Shown here one piece after another: positions 17,774-25,394 of a stretch of 64,000 nucleotides of DNA. How positions within the stretch are numbered: position 1 is the first letter of the stretch; each line of letters begins with the position of its first letter. Source of the DNA: Gracilimonas sp. (GTDB lineage Bacteria; Bacteroidota; Rhodothermia; Balneolales; Balneolaceae); the NCBI RefSeq assembly GCF_014762685.1, contig NZ_JABURM010000008.1, positions 62,001 to 126,000 on the forward strand. Direction: 5' to 3'. A model generated the notes under the pieces. The model was given only the letters and a program-made list of their open reading frames with translations. It searched no databases and was not told where the DNA came from. Position numbers and translations under genes: made by a program.

Positions 17774-17831
17774 GGTCAAATATTGGTATAAGAAAATATC
17801 ATTACTGATTAAAAAGGGAGCAATAAATTCT

Positions 17832-18269
17832 ATGGAAATAATGAAAATCGAACTTGGAAAATTATTGAAAAGTGTTTCTGACTCAAGAGATTTTTGCATT
17901 GACCGGCTGTTAGGCAGCCTAAAAAAACGGGAAGGAATTTTAAAGATAAAAAAAAGTGAATCAGTTACAGATAAGCCCCAACTCACCATTTCTTTTGATC
18001 CAGAAATTATTAGTGAGCATCAGGTAAAAAGGATGGTCAGGGAAACTGCCAATTCGCTCGATCAAACCTTTGGCCACTTTCAAATTAGATTAAAAGAATT
18101 CACAGATTCCGAAAAGCTTAAGGCTGCTTCTTCTGTTCTGAAAAATTTGAAAGGAGTTATGAATGTTTTGATCGTACCAACCGGCAGCCTGATTGTTGAA
18201 TTCAATAAATATATTACCCAAGAGTCTATTCTAAATGAGATAATTAAGAACTTAAATGTACTAAGCTAA
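17832..18269 (+). CDS. Stand-alone homologue of the N-terminal domain of the P1B-4 ATPase
   Basis: A 145-residue soluble protein that aligns along its length with residues 1-140 of the ATPase at 20278: DFCIDRLLGSLKKREGI against DQCVSRLTGTLEGREGI, ISFDPEIISEHQVK against IHFDPDVITLHRIK, FGHFQIRLKE against FGHLLVEVVG, and LKNLKGVMNVLIVPTGSL against LNELEGVVDAFAGSSGW. Both look like two degenerate HMA-type ferredoxin folds with a single Cys (about C19) instead of CxxC. It may be a soluble metal donor or regulator for that pump. A fragment of a lost ATPase gene is the alternative, but the intact ends argue for a functional gene. Confidence 0.75.
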   Translation: MEIMKIELGKLLKSVSDSRDFCIDRLLGSLKKREGILKIKKSESVTDKPQLTISFDPEIISEHQVKRMVRETANSLDQTFGHFQIRLKEFTDSEKLKAASSVLKNLKGVMNVLIVPTGSLIVEFNKYITQESILNEIIKNLNVLS

Positions 18270-18312
18270 ATTTAATGAGTAGGTACTTTTGTGAACAAAA
18301 GGCACAATTATC

Positions 18313-18966
18313 ATGGACCAAGAAATACTTTCGAAAAATCAAATCAAAGAAATCTACAGTGATTGGGCGGACCGATACGATCTTTCACTTTGGCTGTTCA
18401 ACCTTATTGGGTTTCAGTATCAGTTTTACAGAAGAGAAGCTATTAAAGGATTATCGCTAAAACTGGGAGATACAGTTATTGACTTGGGATGTGGTACAGG
18501 ACTAAATTTTTCCATACTCCAGCGAATGGTTGGATACAAAGGCACGATCATTGGAGTTGATTTATCGAAATCAATGTTAGATAAAGCACAGACACGGGTA
18601 CGACGACACGGTTGGAAAAATGTGCAACTGGTCGAGTCAGATATGGCTGATTTTGCTATTCCAGAACATACGGATGCTGTGCTTTCTACTGCTGCATTGA
18701 CTATGTCGCCAGAATATGATCAAATCATACAGTACGTTGCTGATGAATTAAAACCGGGCAAACGGATGTCTATTTTTGAATTCAAAAAACCGGAAAAGTG
18801 GCCTGAATGGTTAGTAGATGTCACCCTTTCATTCCTGAAAACCTATGGAGTACGAAAGGCTCACACGAAAAGAACTCCATGGAAATCTATGGAACAGCAT
18901 TTTCAGCAATCAGAAATGAAGGAGTATTACTTCGGAGCTGTCTATGTTTGTTCCGGAACAGCTTGA
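18313..18966 (+). CDS. Class I SAM-dependent methyltransferase
   Basis: A 217-residue methyltransferase. Motif I is VIDLGCGTGLNFSIL (about 56-70), the acidic residue of motif II is in IIGVDLSKSMLDKA, and the post-motif VESDMADF follows. The UbiE/type 11 pattern suggests a small-molecule or lipid substrate. The tail has Tyr-rich ending EYYFGAVYVCSG. It lies between the HMA-like protein and a convergent rhomboid gene; its stop is 20 bp from that gene's stop. Similar methyltransferases are found in some metal islands, but the substrate is unknown here. The ATG at 18313 follows a 43-bp gap. Confidence 0.87.
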   Translation: MDQEILSKNQIKEIYSDWADRYDLSLWLFNLIGFQYQFYRREAIKGLSLKLGDTVIDLGCGTGLNFSILQRMVGYKGTIIGVDLSKSMLDKAQTRVRRHGWKNVQLVESDMADFAIPEHTDAVLSTAALTMSPEYDQIIQYVADELKPGKRMSIFEFKKPEKWPEWLVDVTLSFLKTYGVRKAHTKRTPWKSMEQHFQQSEMKEYYFGAVYVCSGTA

Positions 18967-18985
18967 ATAAAAAAAGCTTTATCTA

Positions 18986-19606
18986 TTACCCTGGCCTCTT
19001 TAGTCCCCAAAATTTAATTAAGGCGTACCCAAAGAACATTCCACCCAGATGTGCAAAATTGGCCACTCCGGCCTGTGTGCCTAATACTCCGTTCATTAGC
19101 TCAATGCCTCCAAATATTGCTACAAAATATTTGGCTTTAATGGGTATAGGAGGAATAAGAAGAACGATATAACGATTTGGAAACATCATGCCAAAGGCAA
19201 GCAAAATTCCATAAACCGCCCCCGATGCGCCAACAGTAGGAACGTTGGCATTTACAAATATCAATTGAATAATTGCAGCCCCAATTCCTGTTATAAAATA
19301 ATAGATAGTAAATCGCTTAGAACCCCAATAGTTTTCAATAGCTTGACCAAACATCCATAGTGCAAAGAGATTGAAAAAGATGTGTGCAAACCCAGCGTGC
19401 AGGAAGAGATAGCTCACCGGCTGCCATATTTCAAACCTTCCGGATTCGAGAGGCCAAAGTGCCCCCAATTGGTATAGAAAGTTACCTAAACCCGGAATAT
19501 TCAACCCTATGAAAACCAACGCGTTTATGATAAGTAAGTTTTTAACCGCGGTTGGGAATACAGAAAATTGTGAGTTTGGTTGATATTGATCGTTTTGATA
19601 ATTCAA
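18986..19606 (-). CDS. Rhomboid-family intramembrane serine protease
   Basis: A 206-residue protein with six membrane helices. The catalytic Ser128 lies in GASGA (TVGASGAVYGILLAFG), the catalytic His186 in VANFAHLGGMFFGY, and the conserved Asn precedes helix 2 in HAGFAHIFFNLFALW. It would cleave transmembrane substrates within the inner membrane. It is the only minus-strand gene in the first 32 kb, convergent to the methyltransferase. No link to metal resistance is evident. Confidence 0.93.
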   Translation of the reverse strand: MNYQNDQYQPNSQFSVFPTAVKNLLIINALVFIGLNIPGLGNFLYQLGALWPLESGRFEIWQPVSYLFLHAGFAHIFFNLFALWMFGQAIENYWGSKRFTIYYFITGIGAAIIQLIFVNANVPTVGASGAVYGILLAFGMMFPNRYIVLLIPPIPIKAKYFVAIFGGIELMNGVLGTQAGVANFAHLGGMFFGYALIKFWGLKRPG

Positions 19607-19718
19607 AGTTGAAGTCTTTACTGTTAACTTTTTCTTGTAAACCTTAAACCTGTGGTAGTCTCTTTAAGTTTCGTGAAGTCAGCTTAACAGCAAAATCCTG
19701 CACAAGTACCACATAAAT

Positions 19719-19746
19719 CTGCAAGACTCAACAGAGGTAGTATTGT
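19719..19746 (+). promoter_or_regulatory. Candidate metal-responsive promoter element (copy C)
   Basis: CTGCAAGACTC, then AGAGG and TAGTATTG, 50 bp before the SpoIIAA-like gene. The ATAAATCTGCAAGA start parallels ATATATCTGCAAGA at copy B, although the flanking DNA is unrelated. Confidence 0.35.
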
Positions 19747-19795
19747 ACATTATGGTAAATAATTAGCAACGGTACAGGAATGATCGAAAACTATT

Positions 19796-20164
19796 ATGAT
19801 AGAAGTTAGTGAACTTAGTGATTCGTCAGTTTTGGTTTTGAATATTTCAGGAAAATTGACAATGCAGGATCTTGATGAACTTATTCCAATGTTAAATAAT
19901 CATATTTCTCAATCTGACGATCCTCATCTTTATATTAGTATGCAGGGCTTTAAAGGGTGGGAAAGTGTAGCCGCTGCCTGGAAAGATTTAAATCTTGATG
20001 CGGACTACATTGGGTATTTCGACCGAATTGCTATTGTTGGTGAAAAGAAATGGCAGGAATGGGGAACACAATTGGTCGATGCAATAAGCAAAGAAGAACT
20101 TAAATACTTTTATACAGAAGAAGCCTACAAGGGATGGAAGTGGATTAACAATACACACGAATAA
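19796..20164 (+). CDS. SpoIIAA-like (STAS-fold) protein
   Basis: A 122-residue soluble protein with the SpoIIAA-like pattern: VLVLNISGKLTMQDLDELI, a central strand and loop (LYISMQGFKGWESVAAAWKD), then IAIVGEKKWQEWGTQL and the C-terminal FYTEEAYKGWKWI. Members are stand-alone STAS-like domains of unclear function, often in stress and membrane contexts; no phosphorylatable Ser as in anti-sigma antagonists is obvious. It is preceded by a TGCAAGA-type element and followed by the P1B-4 ATPase, so it may belong to the same metal response. Confidence 0.82.
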   Translation: MIEVSELSDSSVLVLNISGKLTMQDLDELIPMLNNHISQSDDPHLYISMQGFKGWESVAAAWKDLNLDADYIGYFDRIAIVGEKKWQEWGTQLVDAISKEELKYFYTEEAYKGWKWINNTHE

Positions 20165-20170
20165 AGTACC

Positions 20171-20195
20171 TATGCAAAATTATGTGAATAGTACA
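20171..20195 (+). promoter_or_regulatory. Weaker TGCAA-type element upstream of the P1B-4 ATPase
   Basis: TATGCAAAATTATG followed by ATAGTACATA lies about 85 bp before the ATPase start. It shares the TATGCAA and ATAGT parts of the element at 8135 with shorter spacing. Support is weak. Confidence 0.22.
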
Positions 20196-20277
20196 TAAGA
20201 ATGCACCGTTACAGCTATTCACAAGCTGGATTAGGTTGAATCCTGGTTCAGCTTTTTTTAACTCAAATTAGGACATT

Positions 20278-22872
20278 ATGGAAAAACTTAAACTTGATTT
20301 ACCTGTTTTATTGCCTGAAATACCTGATTTAAAAGATCAATGTGTGTCCCGGTTAACCGGAACCTTAGAGGGGCGGGAAGGTATTTTTCGGGTGCATGTC
20401 AAAAGCGAAGAAAATCCGCCCCAGCTTTGCATTCATTTTGATCCTGATGTCATTACACTGCATCGAATAAAAAGTATTGCCGAACAGACCGGGGCTCAAC
20501 TGCACGATAAATTCGGCCACTTGTTGGTTGAAGTAGTTGGAAACAGACATGCCCGTCATGCCCGAAGCATTACCCGTATGCTAAATGAATTGGAGGGTGT
20601 AGTTGATGCCTTTGCCGGGTCCAGCGGATGGATTCGAATGGAATTCGACAAAAGCAAGACTACAATTAAAGATTTGATAATTGCTCTTCAAGATATGGGG
20701 CTGAGCGTTAAGCCAGCATCAATCAAACATCGAAATGAAGAGGTTGAAACTCTTCTTAAGAAGGAATCTAAGTCACGGGATAGAAGCTATGAAATGAATA
20801 ATGATATAGAAAAACCACCTGCCAAAAATGAAGAGAATCATGAGGAAAGTGAGGCTAATCATGAAGATGATAGCCATGAGCATGATCACGATTCGGATTA
20901 TGAAGACGAAGAATCGCACGATCATACCCACGATCACGGCGGCATCTTTGGCGAAAAGACCGAGCTGATCTTCTCGCTGATATGCGGTGGCTTGCTCGGC
21001 ATAGGATTCGGCCTCTCCTATGTGAGCACGGTGCCCGGCTGGGTATCGCTTTCACTATATGTGAGCTCCTACTTCTTTGGTGGATTCTATCTGGTGCAGG
21101 AAGCTTACACCGAAGTAAAAGCCGGAAATTTCGAGATTGATTTCCTGATGCTGGTTGCCGCGATTGGAGCTGCAATCCTTGGGGAGTGGGCTGAGGGGGC
21201 GCTTCTGCTTTTCTTGTTCAGCCTTGGACATTCCCTGGAACACTATGCTATGGGTCGGGCGCGAGATGCCATCAAAGGGCTTGCTGACCTTGCGCCAAAA
21301 ACCGCTCTGCGAAAAAAAGATGGAACCACCGAAGAGGTACCTGTTGAGGAGTTGCAGGTTGGAGATGTTATTGTGATCAAACCGAACAGTAAAATTTCCG
21401 CCGACGGGGTAGTTATCAATGGCGAGAGCAGCGTCAACCAGGCACCCATCACCGGCGAAAGCGTGCCCGTGGACAAGATGGAATATGACGATCCTGAATC
21501 CATCGATGAAGACGCCGATTCTATTGACGATAAGCATCGCGTGTTTGCCGGAACCATCAATGGAAATGGAAGTCTGGAGGTAAAGGTGACGAAACTTTCC
21601 AAAGATTCCACACTTTCTCGCCTGATCAAGCTGGTTAACGAAGCCGAAGCCCAGAAGTCGCCGACCCAACAGTTCACCGACAAATTTGAAAAGTATTTTG
21701 TACCGTCCGTGTTAGTATTAGTGGTGATATTGAATTTTGCTTTTCTGGTTATAGATGAATCTTTTTCAGCAAGTTTTTATCGGGCCATGGCGGTTCTTGT
21801 GGCAGCAAGTCCCTGTGCACTGGCCATTTCTACCCCTAGCGCAGTGCTTAGCGGTGTAGGACGAGCCGCAAGAGGTGGAGTTCTGATAAAAGGCGGTCGC
21901 CCCCTTGAAAACCTTGGAATATTAAAGGCGTTAGCTTTTGATAAAACCGGAACCCTCACAGAAGGCGAGCCCAGACTTACTGATGTAATTACCTTTGAAG
22001 GTGTCGAAGAGCGGGAGCTGCTGCAAACGGCTGTAGCGGTTGAAGGTTTGAGCGACCATCCGCTGGCTGCTGCCGTAGTACGTGATGGAAAAGAGAAGTT
22101 AGGGGAAACTGATTTTCCCGAAGCCGAAGATCTTGAATCCATTACAGGGCGGGGAGTAAAAGCAACGATTAAAGATACAACAGTGTATATCGGGAATGCG
22201 GAGCTATTTGAAGAGGCCGATGGTATTAAACTCTCTGAAGACCTTAGACGAAGGGTAGAAGAATTGGAAGGAGAAGGTAAAACGACCATGATTGTTCGTC
22301 ATGGTGATCGATATCTTGGTATGCTGGGACTCATGGATACGCCCCGCGAGGATGCCAAGGATGTGATTCAAAAACTGCGAGACATGGGCTTGACCCACCT
22401 GATTATGCTTACGGGAGACAATCAGCGGGTAGCAGACGCTGTTGCTAAAGAAATTGGCATCGATGACCCCAAGGGTAATTTACTGCCTGAAGACAAGGTG
22501 GAAGCTGTCAAAAAGCTTCGTGAAGAGGAAGGCGACGTAGCGATGGTAGGCGACGGTGTAAACGATGCCCCGGCTATGGCCAACAGCACGGTGGGCATTG
22601 CTATGGGAGCAGCCGGATCAGATGTGGCCCTTGAAACAGCCGATGTAGCTTTAATGGCCGACAAGATTTCCGTTCTTCCGTTTGCCATCGGACTGAGCCG
22701 CAAAACCAAATCGATCATCAAGCAGAACCTGTGGATCAGCCTGGGTATGGTGGCTCTGCTTGTACCAGCTACGATTTTTGGCCTGAGCATGGGTTGGGCA
22801 GTCATCGGCCACGAAGGGTCAACAGTAGTTGTGGTATTTAATGCGTTGAGGTTGTTAGCTTACAAATCCTAA
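20278..22872 (+). CDS. P1B-4 type heavy-metal P-type ATPase (CoaT/CtpD/PfeT-like) with extended N-terminus
   Basis: An 864-residue exporter. The membrane metal site is S511-P512-C513, not CPC, and the last helix carries H845-E846-G847-S848-T849; SPC plus HEGST marks the P1B-4 group (Co, Zn or Fe(II) export). Other motifs are TGESVP, the phosphorylated D555 in DKTGT, SDHPLA and GDGVNDAP. P1B-4 pumps usually lack N-terminal metal domains, but here residues 1-145 form two degenerate HMA-like folds with one Cys, followed by an acidic His-rich linker (about 180-222). A stand-alone homologue of that region is at 17832. An automatic label of ZntA/CadA would be misleading. Confidence 0.92.
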   Translation: MEKLKLDLPVLLPEIPDLKDQCVSRLTGTLEGREGIFRVHVKSEENPPQLCIHFDPDVITLHRIKSIAEQTGAQLHDKFGHLLVEVVGNRHARHARSITRMLNELEGVVDAFAGSSGWIRMEFDKSKTTIKDLIIALQDMGLSVKPASIKHRNEEVETLLKKESKSRDRSYEMNNDIEKPPAKNEENHEESEANHEDDSHEHDHDSDYEDEESHDHTHDHGGIFGEKTELIFSLICGGLLGIGFGLSYVSTVPGWVSLSLYVSSYFFGGFYLVQEAYTEVKAGNFEIDFLMLVAAIGAAILGEWAEGALLLFLFSLGHSLEHYAMGRARDAIKGLADLAPKTALRKKDGTTEEVPVEELQVGDVIVIKPNSKISADGVVINGESSVNQAPITGESVPVDKMEYDDPESIDEDADSIDDKHRVFAGTINGNGSLEVKVTKLSKDSTLSRLIKLVNEAEAQKSPTQQFTDKFEKYFVPSVLVLVVILNFAFLVIDESFSASFYRAMAVLVAASPCALAISTPSAVLSGVGRAARGGVLIKGGRPLENLGILKALAFDKTGTLTEGEPRLTDVITFEGVEERELLQTAVAVEGLSDHPLAAAVVRDGKEKLGETDFPEAEDLESITGRGVKATIKDTTVYIGNAELFEEADGIKLSEDLRRRVEELEGEGKTTMIVRHGDRYLGMLGLMDTPREDAKDVIQKLRDMGLTHLIMLTGDNQRVADAVAKEIGIDDPKGNLLPEDKVEAVKKLREEEGDVAMVGDGVNDAPAMANSTVGIAMGAAGSDVALETADVALMADKISVLPFAIGLSRKTKSIIKQNLWISLGMVALLVPATIFGLSMGWAVIGHEGSTVVVVFNALRLLAYKS

Positions 22873-22902
22873 CCTATTCAAAGATAAATTAGCTCGGCCA
22901 AT

Positions 22903-24117
22903 ATGTTGCACACTATAACTAAAGCAGTAAGCTTTTTCCTGATACTATTTATTGCAGCAACTTCTTCTGTAGACGCCGGGCAACCTAAACTTTCGCCGGA
23001 AGCTCAGGTCAGTCTCCTTACGACTTCTTCCGGTGCTGAATTGTACACTTTGTTTGGCCATACTGCCTTGCGCATTTACGACCCGGAAGCAGGTGTAGAT
23101 CGCGCATATAATTATGGTACTTTTGATTTCAACGCTCCAGGGTTTTATTGGAAATTTGCCCTCGGCGATCTGCGATATTTTCTTTCGGTGAACAAGTTTG
23201 AGAATGCAAAAAAAGCATATTTGAATGACGGCCGCATTATTACTGAACAGCGATTAAATCTAACAGAGAATCAAACCAAACGCTTGTATGATTTTTTGGA
23301 GAATAACGCCCGGCCCGAAAATCGATATTATTCCTATGAGTTCTTCTATGATAACTGTACCACCCGGATCTATGAGGCTGTCAAGGCAGTAGCTGGGGAT
23401 TCAATCCATTTTCAAGAGCCGCAAAATTCGGCAAAGAATAGTTTTCGGCAGTTTATTAATCCCTACGTGAAATCCGTTTCCTGGGTAAAATTTGGGATTA
23501 ACTTGCTGTTGGGTACTCCCGCCGACCGCAACCCACCCGAGTCGGAAACGCTGTTCTTACCCGACCTGTTAAAAGAGGGATTTTCACACGCTCGGATACA
23601 GCAAGCTGATACAAGTCTTGCCTTGGTTTCAGAGCAGAGATTTTATGCTCCTCAGAAACGGTCTGTCATTAGTCCTGCGAGAGTAAGCCCCACTTTAAGC
23701 TTTTGGTTTTTGCTGATTACAAGCCTGCTTGCCGGGTTTTTCTATAGAACTAATCACACATTCTGGTTTTGGTTCGACCGTCTGTTATTCGGGATAATTG
23801 GGTTGATTGGAGTGTTGATCATTTTTTTGTGGTTTTTTTCTTCGTATCCCTCAACCAAATGGAATTGGAATATAGTGTGGTCTGCCCCGGCCTTGTCGGC
23901 CTTTATATTTTCTTTTATGGGCAGAAAACGACTTTCAGAAAATTATAAAGTGTTTTTGGTACTATATGCAGCTATTCTTCTGCTCTTTCTCCTAAGCTGG
24001 TCATTTATTCCTCAACAGATCCCCTCTGCAATTTTGCCTCTTCTTTTTTTGTTGGGATTTCGGAGTATTAAAAAGCAATCCGAATCAGTAAATCAGGAAA
24101 GGGTCAATGTGTTATAG
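22903..24117 (+). CDS. DUF4105/Lnb-like membrane protein (lipoprotein N-acyltransferase family)
   Basis: A 404-residue protein with a signal peptide (FFLILFIAATSSVDAG), a periplasmic Lnb_N/DUF4105 domain and about five C-terminal membrane helices. The family Cys-protease-like pair is visible: His in LFGHTALRIYDP and Cys in FYDNCTTRIYE, with YNYGTFDFNAPGFYWKF between. Lnb-type proteins add the third acyl chain to lipoproteins in Bacteroidota. Its start is 30 bp after the P1B-4 ATPase, so it is probably co-transcribed. Whether this copy is the housekeeping enzyme or a paralogue cannot be told from the window; many efflux subunits here are lipoproteins. Confidence 0.82.
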   Translation: MLHTITKAVSFFLILFIAATSSVDAGQPKLSPEAQVSLLTTSSGAELYTLFGHTALRIYDPEAGVDRAYNYGTFDFNAPGFYWKFALGDLRYFLSVNKFENAKKAYLNDGRIITEQRLNLTENQTKRLYDFLENNARPENRYYSYEFFYDNCTTRIYEAVKAVAGDSIHFQEPQNSAKNSFRQFINPYVKSVSWVKFGINLLLGTPADRNPPESETLFLPDLLKEGFSHARIQQADTSLALVSEQRFYAPQKRSVISPARVSPTLSFWFLLITSLLAGFFYRTNHTFWFWFDRLLFGIIGLIGVLIIFLWFFSSYPSTKWNWNIVWSAPALSAFIFSFMGRKRLSENYKVFLVLYAAILLLFLLSWSFIPQQIPSAILPLLFLLGFRSIKKQSESVNQERVNVL

Positions 24118-24172
24118 CTTGCCAATCTTTCACTTATTTAGAATTTTGAAAACGTCAAGATAACTGCTCTGA

Positions 24173-24208
24173 ACTCATATATTTTTATCAAGATCAATAA
24201 ATATGAGT
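24173..24208. promoter_or_regulatory. Inverted repeat upstream of the Fur-family gene
   Basis: ACTCATAT at 24173 and ATATGAGT at 24201 form an 8-bp perfect inverted repeat with a 20-bp AT-rich centre in the 205-bp gap between the Lnb-like gene and the Fur-family gene. It could be an operator for the regulator or a weak terminator. Confidence 0.28.
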
Positions 24209-24322
24209 CTCAAAGATTTTAGTGGTAATTTAGAATTGAATTGGGAAAATTTATACAGGCGACCGGCCCTATGTATGAATATTACTTGTACACATTAATC
24301 AACGAATATTATTTCAATAAAG

Positions 24323-24736
24323 ATGACTATTCATGAAAAAAGATTGCAGAGCAGAGATATACAACCGACCGCTATGCGCATGCGGATTCTTCTTTTCATG
24401 GCTGAAACTAAGTCGGTAATAAGCCTATCAGATCTTGAAGAAAAGTTTACCCATGCAGATCGGACAACGCTTTATCGTACCTTAAAAACATTCTTAGAAC
24501 ATGGTTTGGTGCATCAAATAAACGATGCAAGTGGGATAACTAAATATGCCCTTTGTTCTGAAAACTGTACCTGTTCGTACCCAGATGATGTGCACGTTCA
24601 TTTTTATTGTTTCTCCTGTGAACAAACATTTTGTTTTCCACATCTTGGCATTCCTAACTACGATCTGCCCGAAAATTTTACTCCATCCAACGGCAATTTT
24701 GTGATAACCGGGAGTTGTCCTTCCTGTTCTTCCTGA
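24323..24736 (+). CDS. Fur-family metalloregulator
   Basis: A 137-residue Fur/Zur-type repressor. The N-terminal winged helix is recognisable (TAMRMRILLFMAETKSVISL, then DRTTLYRTLKTFLEHGLVH). The C-terminal metal domain has HVHFYCFSCEQTFCF and the final CPSC, giving a four-Cys structural zinc site and the His-rich sensory site. An extra Cys cluster (CSENCTC) precedes it. It lies between the P1B-4/Lnb genes and the CzcA-type operon and could control either. The sensed metal is not determinable by eye. Confidence 0.9.
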   Translation: MTIHEKRLQSRDIQPTAMRMRILLFMAETKSVISLSDLEEKFTHADRTTLYRTLKTFLEHGLVHQINDASGITKYALCSENCTCSYPDDVHVHFYCFSCEQTFCFPHLGIPNYDLPENFTPSNGNFVITGSCPSCSS

Positions 24737-24813
24737 TCTTTGCAATTGAGTTGCATTACAAATAATCCTTATTATCTGCATTCTACTTAATCACAATATT
24801 TCCCCTTAAAGAA

Positions 24814-25245
24814 TTGTATTTTTTCAGAGCATACTTACGTAATCTGAATGTTGCGACTATCGCATCTTTTCTTTTTTCATGGGCAGGGTTTTTCTTTTTT
24901 CTACCCTTAAGTGTTTCTGTATTAGCAAGTACTCATGATGTTTCCTCTACCTACAACTTAGATAAAGGCTGTTTTGAAATTGTATTACAACATTCAGAAG
25001 AGACTAATTCTGGGTACAAAACAGTTGAAAAAAAGCACCATCAATTTCAAAATCAGTGCTGCTATGATGATGCACTGTTAAGAAATGAGTGCCCGGACTG
25101 TAAGTTTATGTTTCCAATCATTCCTTATTTGTTTGGGAACTATGGTGAACCTGTTTTTCAAATTACGTTACCTGTATATCTAAAAGACAATTTATCCCCT
25201 CCAATAACTCTTAAGGTTATTAAAGTCACACAACTTCTGATTTAA
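24814..25245 (+). CDS. Small exported Cys/His-containing protein leading the CzcA operon
   Basis: A 143-residue frame with a TTG start at 24814 and no alternative ATG before the hydrophobic signal-like segment (IASFLFSWAGFFFFLPLSVSVLA). The mature part has CFEIVLQHSEE, KKHHQFQNQCCYDD and NECPDCKFMF, giving five Cys and several His that could bind metal, then a proline-containing hydrophobic end (LSPPITLKVIK). Size, position and layout match those of the proteins at 8226 and 43086 that lead other RND operons, though sequence identity is low. No named family is recognised. Confidence 0.62.
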   Translation: MYFFRAYLRNLNVATIASFLFSWAGFFFFLPLSVSVLASTHDVSSTYNLDKGCFEIVLQHSEETNSGYKTVEKKHHQFQNQCCYDDALLRNECPDCKFMFPIIPYLFGNYGEPVFQITLPVYLKDNLSPPITLKVIKVTQLLI

Positions 25246-25394
25246 TACCTGCCTTTCTCTATTTAGCAGAAACAAATTCTGCCCCATCCATTTTTTTCAA
25301 CGAGCTGTTTAACTCTGGTCATTCTGTGGTTTCAGCCAAAGTATTTGAAAAAGATCGGCATCAAAGACTAATCTATATTCACTCAGCTGTAAAC

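Noticed and set aside
18275-18460. 61-codon frame just before the methyltransferase
   Set aside because: It overlaps the methyltransferase in another frame and lacks any domain or signal.
20278-22872. ZntA/CadA (CPC-type) label for the P-type ATPase
   Set aside because: The membrane motif reads SPC and the last helix has HEGST, which assigns it to P1B-4.
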